DNA of 64,000 nucleotides from Mycobacterium pseudokansasii (GTDB lineage: Bacteria > Actinomycetota > Actinomycetes > Mycobacteriales > Mycobacteriaceae). Below are positions 13,786-21,228 of this stretch, piece by piece (position 1 is the stretch's first letter; each line of letters starts with the position of its first letter). The notes beneath the pieces were generated by a model. It ran no database searches. It saw only the letters and a program-made list of their open reading frames with translations, and had not been told where the DNA came from. The stretch is taken from the NCBI RefSeq assembly GCF_900566075.1, contig NZ_UPHU01000001.1, positions 1 to 64,000 of the forward strand, given 5' to 3'. A program made the position numbers and the translations under genes.

Positions 13786-13964
13786 CTCCCGGGATGAGGG
13801 AGTTGAGCGTCAGGTCGACCAGCAGCTCCGGGCGTTTGTCGCGGCCGCTGTTGCGGCAGCCGACTCCGACGACGACTGCGCGAAGGATGGTGACGAACAG
13901 GCCTGGGACCCCTCGGCCCTGTGACCCGCTTGTGCTGCAGCGAAGGGCACACTGCGCGCGCGAC

Positions 13965-14303
13965 TCATTCATTGCTCGCGTTAGCCCGCCGGCGACCAGG
14001 CGGGTACCGAGGAATGTCGACAACCTGCGCTGCATCCTCAAGCCCGAGCACGACGTCTCGGACATGATGCTTACGCCATGCGAGGATCATCCGCAGCAGC
14101 TTCTTGGGATCGGTCGGTGCCGCAGCAACTATGGCCGCAACCAGTTCACTTCGCCGGACGTTTGCACCTGCCTCATTCGCGACATCGACGAGTTGGTCAA
14201 GACGTCGGTCGACTGGGAACGGCCAGCTGATCGCAGCGGGTTTCGGCGCGGTTCGCGACGCTAGTTGGTCTGCGTCTAGCCGCATGCCGTGCTGATCTAC
14301 CAT
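13965..14303 (-). CDS. Hypothetical island protein, possibly ribbon-helix-helix
   Basis: A 112-residue protein with coherent composition and a good ribosome site (GAGG a few bases before the ATG at 14303). The centre (RRLDQLVDVANEAGANVRRSELVAAIVAAAP) resembles the arrangement of small ribbon-helix-helix or related DNA-binding proteins, followed by a helical segment and a basic tail (RYPPGRRR). I do not recognise the family with certainty. It diverges from the gene at 14393, and a perfect palindrome lies between them, so an autoregulatory DNA-binding role is a reasonable inference. It belongs to the tRNA-Ala island. Confidence 0.6.
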   Translation of the reverse strand: MVDQHGMRLDADQLASRTAPKPAAISWPFPVDRRLDQLVDVANEAGANVRRSELVAAIVAAAPTDPKKLLRMILAWRKHHVRDVVLGLEDAAQVVDIPRYPPGRRRANASNE

Positions 14304-14334
14304 GGCACCTCGCTCGGCGCGTCTTGTAGGTCCT

Positions 14335-14353
14335 TTGTATTTAGGAAATACAA
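14335..14353. promoter_or_regulatory. Perfect palindrome between two divergent island genes
   Basis: TTGTATTTAGGAAATACAA is an exact inverted repeat of 8 bp with a 3-bp centre. It sits in an unusually AT-rich 89-bp gap between divergent genes starting at 14303 (minus) and 14393 (plus). Its right arm overlaps TACAAT (14350-14355), a strong -10 hexamer for the plus gene. It looks like an operator. Confidence 0.65.
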
Positions 14354-14392
14354 TCTACATATTGATTCAGAACATATTTAGGACGAATTTGG

Positions 14393-14725
14393 GTGGATAT
14401 GACGAGCATGCGCGAACCAGCCCTGGTGTTCGAGCCGATCGTGGATATCCGTGATGTGCTTGAGTCCTACCTCGTCGATCAGGTGCTGCTAACTGACTGG
14501 CAACAAAAGCTGACATCGGCTGCGGCCCGGTTGCTGGAGCTGGCGCAAGCGTGGTCTGACGGAGACCTGCTTGACCTCGCGCGGTTGACGGGGCACCTTG
14601 CCGCCGAGCGTCTGACCGTCGATACAGTCCTCGCCCGGACTGCGGCAGACAACGCGGCGCGGGTGTTGGAACAGGTCCGTATTCCGGGCGTCCCGCGTCC
14701 TGAGGACGAAGACTGGGCTTTCTAA
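14393..14725 (+). CDS. Hypothetical island protein (110 residues)
   Basis: An acidic, predicted all-helical protein (LESYLVDQVLLTDWQQKLTSAAARLLELAQAW..., ending PRPEDEDWAF). No family is recognised. GTG at 14393 has AGGACG seven bases upstream; ATGs at 14399 and 14408 are alternatives. It is divergent from the putative DNA-binding gene and convergent with the PRTase gene, whose stop it overlaps by 4 nt (14722-14725). It could be an accessory subunit of the island system or part of a separate two-gene module with its divergent neighbour. Confidence 0.55.
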   Translation: MDMTSMREPALVFEPIVDIRDVLESYLVDQVLLTDWQQKLTSAAARLLELAQAWSDGDLLDLARLTGHLAAERLTVDTVLARTAADNAARVLEQVRIPGVPRPEDEDWAF

Positions 14726-15545
14726 CACGACTTCATTGTTCTGACGGCGGCGAGGCCTGCAACGGCGGTTGCGCCAGCTGCGCGAAGCGCGCGTGCGGTT
14801 TCCTGAGCTGTCGCTCCGCTGGTGTATACGTCATCGACGATCAGCACGCGCTTTCCTGAAATGTCCACGGGGCAACGGAATTGCCCTTCAAGTGCCGTGG
14901 CTCGATCCGTGGGATTAAGGCTCTTCGCTGGCGCACGGAATGCCTGTATCGACTGGCAGCGCACTAGCTGACGTCGCGTTGGTGTGCAACTGCCGCAGCG
15001 ACGCGCGATCCAAAGCTCAGGACACTCGCGTCGTGGCCCGGGACAGCGACAATCGCGTCGACCGTTGCCAGACGGGGATGCTGCTCGATGAAGTCGACAA
15101 TCTCGCCAACGACCTTCAGTCCCACGTGCCGCTGCATCTTGGCATCGGCTTTGTACCTGTACTTACCGCGATGCACGAGGTCAGCGAGATCGGTGTGCCC
15201 CCCAAGCACGTCGTCAACGATCTTGTTGTACCAGTCAAGCGCGATCGCGAAGTCAACCGACGTCCCACAAGGGACTATGACGACCCCGTGTAAGAGGTCG
15301 AGGAGTTTCGACGTCGGGGCGGACGGGCAAGGGCCTGCGCCGTCGAGCATGTGGTGGCCATAGAATGTGGCCCAGGCTCTGCGCACATACCTCCTATCAG
15401 TCAGCTGAACTTGCGTGACAGCACCTTCTGGGCCAGCGATACGCAGTATGTGTCCACCGCGCGGCGTCGCCTCGAAGTCATGTTCTGTGACGTACGAGCC
15501 GCCCCGATTGCTCGGCCCGCGTTGGGACAAATCTCTGATTACCAT
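14722..15545 (-). pseudogene. Phosphoribosyltransferase-domain protein (ShosT-like toxin), frameshifted
   Basis: The C-terminal half has the type I phosphoribosyltransferase PRPP loop, RVLIVDDVYTSGAT, with the pattern seen in ComF-like proteins. The N-terminal ~175 residues are not recognised. The two halves are in different frames. The upstream frame stops at TAG (14964-14966) right after HQRDVS, while the expected continuation LVRCQSIQAFRAPAKSLN is in the neighbouring frame. One missing base explains it. Repaired length is about 274 residues from ATG 15545 (GTG 15554 also possible). It is divergent from a DprA-like gene. PRTase plus DprA is the ShosT/ShosA toxin-antitoxin pair, known to act against phages. 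That assignment is by domain pairing only; typical ShosTA genes lie side by side. Confidence 0.75.
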
Positions 15546-15554
15546 GCAACCCAC

Positions 15555-15692
15555 TTGAACTAATTTCCGTCATATATGGTCGCGTGCGTTGCCGACATTC
15601 ACGGCACGCGACACGCCACGCAATGGGTTGATGCGAACGTACGTTCGATAGTATCGTAGGTGCTTAGCCTCAGGCGCCGAGGAGGTGGCTCG
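15555..15692. promoter_or_regulatory. Divergent promoter region with palindromes
   Basis: This 138-bp gap separates the PRTase and DprA starts. It holds CGAACGTACGTTCG (15634-15647, perfect 14-bp palindrome), the adjoining CGATAGTATCG (15646-15656), and a nested hairpin CGCGTGC (15581-15587)/GCACGCG (15604-15610) with TGCCG/CGGCA inside. Such clustered dyads suggest joint control of the two genes, possibly by the antitoxin. GAGGAGGTGG (15679-15688) is a strong ribosome site for the DprA gene. Confidence 0.6.
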
Positions 15693-16213
15693 ATGGACAC
15701 CGACGCGCTTGTCCGTTTGCAGTACGCGGTGGCTGCGACTCGCTACGGCGGAGGGCAGAAGACCATGGCCATGAGGGTCCGTGGTACCGGCGTGCGTGCC
15801 TTCGAAGATGTCGTCAGCGCACTTCAGCTCGAAGTCCGTCGAAGCATCGAGGAACAAGCTCGAGAGCTTCTGGATCGTGGAGTCGACGCCATCCTTCTCG
15901 GTCAGCCCGGTTTCCCAGAGCACCTTGCATCCGTCTCGTCAGGCGCCGGCAGCTCTATTCATTAAAGGCCCACGTCAGCTGCTTGAACAGCGCGCAATCG
16001 GTATGTGCGGTTCACGGCATGCAAGTTCTGAAGGATTGCGAGCGGCTCATGCATGTTCGGATGCTGTCGCTCGCCGCGGATACAGCGTGGTATCTGGTTA
16101 CGCGAAAGGCGTGGATCTAGTGGCCCATTCCGCAGCACTTGCGAGTGGAGGTACGACCGTCATAGTGCTCGCGGAAGGGATGAACAATTTCCGCATTCGA
16201 CGCGGTGAATTCA
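15693..16213 (+). pseudogene. DprA-like protein (ShosA-like antitoxin), 5' part, frameshifted and IS-interrupted
   Basis: ATG 15693 follows GAGGAGGTGG. The start reads MDTDALVRLQYAVAATRYGG. The frame is lost at about 15937, where one extra base (GTC T CGT) separates HLASV from RQAPAALFIKG. Downstream, the DprA/Smf Rossmann signatures are clear: GMCGSRHASSEG, GYSVVSGYAKGVDLVAHSAALASGG and VIVLAEG. The gene is cut after GGTGAATTCA by the IS21-family element. The remainder is at 18779-19116. Joining the parts and removing one base gives about 285 residues. DprA proteins bind single-stranded DNA; the ShosA antitoxin is DprA-like. The chromosomal housekeeping dprA is not expected at this locus. 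Confidence 0.82.
16209..16213. repeat. Target-site duplication ATTCA (left)
   Basis: ATTCA directly before the IS at 16209-16213 is repeated directly after it at 18774-18778. Five base pairs fits the IS21 family range. Confidence 0.9.
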
Positions 16214-16326
16214 TGTCCGTGGCCATGAAAAAGTACCCACTGGTGGCCAAGTCGAGGTATCCGTTTTTGGCCAGATAAAAGTATCCACCCCGTGTTCGTC
16301 GTGTCGATCAGGAACTGCGGGCCCCG

Positions 16327-17898
16327 ATGGTGACGGTGAAGGCGCCAACCACTCAGCGCCACCACCGGGGAGTTCCATTGAAATCTGCGAAGGACCGAAT
16401 GGACATCATTTCCGCCTACCAACAGCTCGGGTCGTATAGGGCTGCCGCCGAGCACTGCGGCACCACCCACCGCACCGTCAAGAAGATCGTGGACAAGTTC
16501 GAGGCCGACCAGGCCGGCGTCCCGCCACCACCGCGGGCCGAACGGGCCCACAACTACGACGCGGTCGCCGATCTGGTCGCCGAACGCGTGGAGAAATCGA
16601 AGGGTCGGATCTCGGCCAAGCGGCTGCTCCCGAAGGCCCGTGCGGCGGGCTACACGGGTTCTGATCGTAACTTCCGCCGCCTCGTCGCGGAGGCGAAAGC
16701 GTTGTGGCGCAGCACCAATCACCGAGGCCGTCGTCCAGCCGTGTGGGAACCCGGTGAGTACCTGGTCATCGACTGGGCTCAAGTCGGACCGGGGTTGTTC
16801 CTGTTCTGTGCGGTGCTGGCGTTCTCGAGGTGGCGCTTCGTGCGCTTCGCCACCAACGAGCGTGCCTCGACCACGTTGGCATTGATCGCCGAAGCCCTGG
16901 CCGCCGCGGGTGGGGTCCCGGCGCGGGTGCTGGCCGACCGGATGGCCTGCCTCAAGGGCGGGGTCGTGGCCAACGTCGTCGTCCCGACTCCGGACTACGT
17001 CCGGCTGGCCGGTCACTACGGCTTCGCTCCCGATTTCTGTCATGCGAGTGACCCGCAGTCCAAGGGCATCGTGGAGAACCTGTGCGGCTACGCCCAGGAC
17101 GATCTTGCCGTCCCGCTGTTGACCGAGGCCGCCGTCACCGGAACACCGGTCGATCTGCGTATCGCCAATGCCGCGGCGGAGGTGTGGTGCGCGGAAGTGA
17201 ACGCCGCGACCCATTCGGAGATCTGCGCGGTTCCCGATGAACGGTTGATCGTCGAACATGAACTGCTGCAACCACTCCCATCCCTGCGACTGCAGATCGG
17301 GGCACCATCGGTGCTGCGCAAGGTCGACCGCCTGTCCTGCATCCGGTACGGGTCGGCGCGCTACTCGGTGCCGATGCGGTTGATCGGCACCACGGTGGCC
17401 GTGGTCGTCGACCACGGCGCCATCTGTCTGCTGGAGCCCGGCACCGGGGTGATCGTGGCCGAACACGAACTCGTCGCACCCGGCGGCACCTCGATCCTCG
17501 ATGAGCACTACGACGGACCCCGGCTAGCACCCAGTCGCGGCCCGCGCCCGAAGACCATGGTCGAGAAGCAGTTCTGCGACCTCGGCGCCGATGCGCAGGC
17601 GTTCCTGGTCGGCGCCGCGGCGATCGGCAACACCCGGCTGGCCTCGGAGTTGGAGATCCTGCTCGCCCTCGGCGCGGCCCACGGCACCGACGCCCTGGTC
17701 TCCGCGCTGCACCGGGCGGTGGCGTTCCGCCGGTTCCGAGCCGCCGACGTGCGTTCCATCCTGGCCGCGGGCACCGGGGCGCCGCAGCCCCGACCCGCTG
17801 GCGACGTGCTCATCCTCGACCTGCCCGTGGCCCCGACCCGCTCCCTGGACGCCTACAGGATCACCCCCGCCGTGGCCGATGGCGAGGTGATCCCATGA
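16327..17898 (+). CDS. istA: IS21-family transposase IstA
   Basis: IstA is the DDE transposase of IS21 elements. The 523-residue product has an N-terminal helix-turn-helix (YQQLGSYRAAAEHCGTTHRT), then a retroviral-integrase core with catalytic D149 (VIDWAQVG), D204 (VLADRM) and E250 (KGIVENL), and a C-terminal beta domain (SCIRYGSARYSVPMRLIGT). ATG 16327 leaves 113 bp for the left terminal repeats. A downstream in-frame ATG near 16399 is less likely. The stop overlaps istB by 4 nt (ATGA), so translation is coupled. Confidence 0.95.
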   Translation: MVTVKAPTTQRHHRGVPLKSAKDRMDIISAYQQLGSYRAAAEHCGTTHRTVKKIVDKFEADQAGVPPPPRAERAHNYDAVADLVAERVEKSKGRISAKRLLPKARAAGYTGSDRNFRRLVAEAKALWRSTNHRGRRPAVWEPGEYLVIDWAQVGPGLFLFCAVLAFSRWRFVRFATNERASTTLALIAEALAAAGGVPARVLADRMACLKGGVVANVVVPTPDYVRLAGHYGFAPDFCHASDPQSKGIVENLCGYAQDDLAVPLLTEAAVTGTPVDLRIANAAAEVWCAEVNAATHSEICAVPDERLIVEHELLQPLPSLRLQIGAPSVLRKVDRLSCIRYGSARYSVPMRLIGTTVAVVVDHGAICLLEPGTGVIVAEHELVAPGGTSILDEHYDGPRLAPSRGPRPKTMVEKQFCDLGADAQAFLVGAAAIGNTRLASELEILLALGAAHGTDALVSALHRAVAFRRFRAADVRSILAAGTGAPQPRPAGDVLILDLPVAPTRSLDAYRITPAVADGEVIP

Positions 17899-18707
17899 GC
17901 AGGACGCCACCCATCACCGACGCTGAACCCGTTGCACCGAAATCGATTCCACCCCTCGCCGCCGATCTGGATGCCGGGTTGCGACGGTTGAAACTGGCCG
18001 CGGTGCGGCGCACCGCACCCGAAGTCCTGATCACCGCCAAGACCCAACGCTGGACTCCCGAGGAGGTTCTGCGCACGCTGGTCGAGACCGAACTGGCGGC
18101 CCGCGACGCCTCGAACGTCGTCAACCGCCTCAAAGCCGCGGCGTTCCCCGTGCCCAAGACGTTGGAGAGCTTCGACGTGGCCGCCTCCTCCATCCCGCCG
18201 AAGACCTTCGACTACCTGTCGAGTCTGGAATGGATTCGCGCGCAACAGAATCTGGCGATCATCGGCCCCGCCGGCACCGGCAAGTCCCACACCCTGATCG
18301 GGTTGGGAACCGCCGCGATCCACGCCGGACACAAGGTCCGCTATTTCACCGCCGCCGACCTCGTCGAAACCCTCTACCGCGGCCTGGCCGACAACACCGT
18401 CGGCAAGATCATCGAATCGCTGCTGCGGGTCGACCTGATCATCCTCGACGAACTCGGGTTCGCCCCCCTCGACGACACCGGCACCCAGTTGCTGTTCCGG
18501 CTCGTCGCCGGCGCCTACGAACGCCGCTCGCTGGCCATCGGATCGCACTGGCCCTTCGAGCAGTGGGGCCGCTTCCTGCCCGAACAGACCACCGCGGTCA
18601 GCATCCTCGACCGCCTCCTGCACCACGCCACCGTCGTCATCACCGACGGTGACTCCTATCGCATGAAAGACGCCAAACACCGGAAGGAGACGCCCACACC
18701 AACCTAG
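17895..18707 (+). CDS. istB: IS21-family helper ATPase IstB
   Basis: IstB is the AAA+ ATPase, related to DnaC, that selects target DNA and activates IstA. In this 270-residue protein the Walker A is GPAGTGKSH near residue 124 and Walker B is LIILDELGF. An N-terminal segment of about 90 residues carries the typical IstB helices (LDAGLRRLKLAAVRRTAP). The gene begins within the istA stop and ends 66 bp before the right end of the element. It appears intact. Confidence 0.95.
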   Translation: MSRTPPITDAEPVAPKSIPPLAADLDAGLRRLKLAAVRRTAPEVLITAKTQRWTPEEVLRTLVETELAARDASNVVNRLKAAAFPVPKTLESFDVAASSIPPKTFDYLSSLEWIRAQQNLAIIGPAGTGKSHTLIGLGTAAIHAGHKVRYFTAADLVETLYRGLADNTVGKIIESLLRVDLIILDELGFAPLDDTGTQLLFRLVAGAYERRSLAIGSHWPFEQWGRFLPEQTTAVSILDRLLHHATVVITDGDSYRMKDAKHRKETPTPT

Positions 18708-18773
18708 GAACTACCGCACGGGGTGGATACTTCTATCTGGCCACCAGCGGATACTTCAACCTGGCCATTGACA

Positions 18774-18778
18774 ATTCA
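18774..18778. repeat. Target-site duplication ATTCA (right)
   Basis: Right copy of the duplication at 16209-16213. Deleting the IS and one copy rejoins GAATTCA to CGAAGTTGTGG and restores the reading E-F-T-K-L-W-D-P. Confidence 0.9.
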
Positions 18779-19116
18779 CGAAGTTGTGGGATCCCGATCG
18801 GGCTGTGGTGGTCTCACAGTTTGCGCCGGATCAGAAGTGGTTCGCGTCCGGCGCCATGGCGCGTAACACAGTTATCGCTGGGTTCAGCCAAGCACTTGTT
18901 GTTGTGGAAGCTGGCGAGACGGGTGGGACCTTGGCCGCAGGGCAATACGCACTAGAGCGGGGCCAAACGGTACTAGCCCTCCAGCTCTTCGACGCGGCTC
19001 CAGGAAACAAGCTGCTGATTGCGCACGGCGCGAAAGTCATTCGCAGTCGGCACCATCTCGAAATAGCACTTGACTACCTCAACGGACATGGGCCGAAACA
19101 GCTTTCGCTGATGTGA
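18779..19116 (+). pseudogene. DprA-like protein (ShosA-like), 3' part
   Basis: This is the remainder of the gene interrupted at 16213. It reads KLWDPDRAVVVSQFAPDQKWFASGAMARNTVIAGFSQALVVVEAGETGGTLAAGQ..., matching the second half of the DprA Rossmann fold (the RN-x2-IAG-x-S, LVVEA and SGT-type motifs). The stop is at 19114-19116. It has no start codon or ribosome site of its own in a credible position. No C-terminal winged-helix domain follows, unlike many housekeeping DprA proteins. Confidence 0.85.
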
Positions 19117-19629
19117 ACACTGAATTGTGAAGCGTTTGAATCGCGCGGCTGGGCTAACCGCTGGGGCGTTGATCGGGTCTGTGACCGCCGAAGGCGTTGA
19201 GGTGGGACACTTCATCTCTGTGGCTAGCGCTTGGGTGTGGAGCATGCATCCAGCAAGCACGGTAACAGACACTTCCAGGAGCTAGGGCTATGTCTTTCCG
19301 CAGATTGACGGGACTAAGAACAAATTGTCCAGCTAAATGATTTGCCTTTGCAAGGCGGGTGGTAGGGGTTCGATTCCCCATGGCTCCACAGTTCGAAGAT
19401 GCAGCCCAGATGGTGCCTATCCGACAACGCGGGGATGACGCTGATCGCAGCGACGATCAGCATCGGCACGAAAGCGCCACGGGTAGGCCATGCGTTGATA
19501 TGAGCTCGGTGGACTCCCAGATGCCACGGCGGCGCTTCGCCTATGGCGCGAAGGGATAGACATGCGATCCCGTCACGCGTGTCCTCGATTACCCACGACA
19601 AATCGCAGCCGGCACCGCTTAAAGCGCAT
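19117..19629. other. Gene-poor stretch spanning the right island boundary
   Basis: No convincing coding sequence is seen in these 513 bp. The only clear structure is the tRNA-Ala fragment at 19344-19390. To its left is the island end downstream of the DprA-like gene; to its right lies 239 bp of presumed core sequence before the amidohydrolase stop. An integrase would be expected near either boundary and none is present. Confidence 0.6.
19344..19390 (+). repeat. Right attachment-site copy (displaced tRNA-Ala 3' end)
   Basis: These 47 bp repeat 13657-13703 with changes concentrated at TGTC/TGGT in the variable loop and CCTAGG/CCATGG near the acceptor. The 5' half of a tRNA is absent, so this is not a functional gene. 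It is best read as attR, the original 3' end displaced when the element entered. The island between the copies is about 5.7 kb, or about 3.1 kb without the IS. Confidence 0.8.
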
Positions 19630-20613
19630 CTACAGTGCCGGGATCTTGCCCTCGAACAGCCGCCGTGCGTTACCGGACCCGACCTTGTGTCGAAGCTCGT
19701 CGTCGAACGGGAAGTCGGCGAGGAACTTCGCGCCGGCCATGTTGTCGTCCATCGGATAATCGACCGAGAACATCACCCGATCGGCCGACATGACTTCCAG
19801 CGTGCAAGCAAACGCCGGCGCCGAGAAGTTGCCGCTGGTGGTCACATAGAAGTTGGAGCGCAGGTACTCCGACGGCAACCGGCGCAGCTTGTGGCCGGCA
19901 TCCGGATCGCCGGCAAGGCCGTAGTAGCGGTCGATCCGGTGGGCGGCGAACGGCAGCATCTCGCCCAGGTGGCCCAAGATCATCTGCAGCCGGGGAAAGC
20001 GGTCGAATAGGCCCGAGTAGATCAGCCGCAGCGCATGCGTACCGGTCTCCACGCCGAAACCCCACGATGCCAGGTGCAGCCCGGCGCCGAGGTATGGCTT
20101 GAACCAGGCGTCCATCACCGCCGGGTGCGGAGTGGTCGGATGCAAATAGATCGGTGCCTGCAGCGCTTCGGCGGCTTCGAACAATCCGTAGTAGGCCTGG
20201 TCGTCGAGATAACGACCCTGAGTGTGCCCGTTGATCAGCCCCCCGACGAAACCCAATTCGCTCACGGCGCGGGTCAATTCGGCCGCCGCGGCCCGCGGAT
20301 CCTGGGGCGCCAGGGTCGCAAACGCACCGAATCGGTCGGGCATCGCGGTGATCGTCTCGGCCAAGTCGTCATTGGCGCGACGCGCACCGTCGACCGCACG
20401 GTGGACGTCGTCGTCGGCCTGCACGCCGGGGTCGAACAGCGAGAGGATCTGGAAGTCGATTCCCGCGGCGTCCATCTGCTCTAGCCGCAGCGCTCCCCGG
20501 TCGTACAGCCGCTCGTATGCGGTGCGATTGTGCAGCCGAAGCCAGCTGCCGACGACATTGTCGGCGCTGACCGGATCCCACGCGTAATGCTCTTCCAACG
20601 CAATCAACGACAT
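19630..20613 (-). CDS. Amidohydrolase-2 family protein (aromatic decarboxylase-like)
   Basis: This 327-residue TIM-barrel protein starts MSLIALEEHYAW, which carries the E-x-H metal ligands of the ACMSD / gamma-resorcylate decarboxylase branch. Further ligands are in YLHPTTPH and SVDYP. Members decarboxylate or hydrolyse aromatic acids using Zn or Mn; the substrate cannot be told. ATG 20613 was chosen because the conserved N-terminus begins there. It sits between the right att copy and cwsA, a place where M. tuberculosis has no such gene. Confidence 0.88.
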   Translation of the reverse strand: MSLIALEEHYAWDPVSADNVVGSWLRLHNRTAYERLYDRGALRLEQMDAAGIDFQILSLFDPGVQADDDVHRAVDGARRANDDLAETITAMPDRFGAFATLAPQDPRAAAAELTRAVSELGFVGGLINGHTQGRYLDDQAYYGLFEAAEALQAPIYLHPTTPHPAVMDAWFKPYLGAGLHLASWGFGVETGTHALRLIYSGLFDRFPRLQMILGHLGEMLPFAAHRIDRYYGLAGDPDAGHKLRRLPSEYLRSNFYVTTSGNFSAPAFACTLEVMSADRVMFSVDYPMDDNMAGAKFLADFPFDDELRHKVGSGNARRLFEGKIPAL

Positions 20614-20641
20614 CGCAAGCCTCGCCCCGTGATGCCGCGCC

Positions 20642-21073
20642 CTACGGGCGCGGCTGGACCTCCACGCTCGGCGGGCGCGGCGAGGGCTCCGGGCGCGACG
20701 AGCGCCGCACGATCGTGAATGCCACCGCACCACCGGCCACGACGACGACGGTGGCCGCCCCGGCGATCACCCATACCCGCTTCTTGCCGCGGCGCTGGGA
20801 CCAGCGCGCTTCCTGAAGCACCTGGGGCAGGTTTGCCACCACTTCCTGGGCAGCGGCCAGTTCCTGGGCGAGCGTTTCTTGAGCGGCGGCGATCTCGCGG
20901 GCCAACCGGCCTTCTCGGTACCGGCGACGAAGCTGCGAGGCGGTCGACTGCGCGGACTGCACTCCGAGACCGACGACGCCACGGGTCACGTCCACGGGCC
21001 CAACCGCCGAATAGGTCAGCCCGCGGGTGAGTCGCTCCCTCGGGGTCAACCGGGTTTCCGCCTTCTCGCTCAT
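20642..21073 (-). CDS. cwsA: Cell-wall synthesis/division protein CwsA
   Basis: CwsA is a small mycobacterial membrane protein reported to bind the division and polar-growth proteins CrgA and Wag31. The 143-residue product starts MSEKAETRLTPRERLTRGL, has a long coiled helix (REIAAAQETLAQELAAAQEVVANL), one membrane helix near the C-terminus (VWVIAGAATVVVVAGGAVAFTIV), and ends SRPEPSPRPPSVEVQPRP, as in Rv0008c. Its partner gene crgA lies 1.3 kb away. Confidence 0.93.
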   Translation of the reverse strand: MSEKAETRLTPRERLTRGLTYSAVGPVDVTRGVVGLGVQSAQSTASQLRRRYREGRLAREIAAAQETLAQELAAAQEVVANLPQVLQEARWSQRRGKKRVWVIAGAATVVVVAGGAVAFTIVRRSSRPEPSPRPPSVEVQPRP

Positions 21074-21228
21074 CTGCCGCCTTTCTGGTGTCTGGCTGGT
21101 CGATGCCCTAGCCCAGAGCCACTTCGATACCCCCACAGACTGCCATCACAAGGACGTCTGCGGGCCCATTGCCTCAATACCGCGCCGTTCGCGTCGGGTG
21201 GCACCGGGTGCGGCCGCGCCACCGGGTA

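Larger units (their letters stand above)
16214..18773 (+). mobile_element. Complete IS21-family insertion sequence (2560 bp)
   Basis: The element starts TGTCCGTGGCCA and ends TGGCCATTGACA, imperfect inverted ends with TGT/ACA termini. The ends carry multiple repeats, typical of IS21. TGGCCA occurs at 16220, 16244 and 16268 at the left (24-bp spacing), and at 18738 and 18762 at the right (again 24 bp), each followed by an AAGTATCC-like block. It encodes istA and istB with a 4-nt overlap. The ATTCA duplication flanks it. Both genes are intact, so the copy may be active. It interrupts the DprA-like gene in the same orientation. Confidence 0.93.

Noticed and set aside
13640..14065. Minus-strand frame covering tRNA-Ala and island DNA
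   Set aside because: Its end translates the tRNA gene (the familiar spurious RGIEPLTPA-type string), and the 13965-14303 frame has a better ribosome site and composition.
13702..19343. Integrase gene for the island
   Set aside because: No tyrosine- or serine-recombinase motifs were found on either strand; the only recombinase is the IS21 transposase, which does not make tRNA att sites.
19344..19390. Second tRNA-Ala gene
   Set aside because: Only the 3' half is present; no D-arm or 5' acceptor strand, so it is an att-type fragment.
19154..19601. Small minus-strand frames around the right att copy
   Set aside because: They translate the tRNA fragment and have no ribosome site or protein-like composition.
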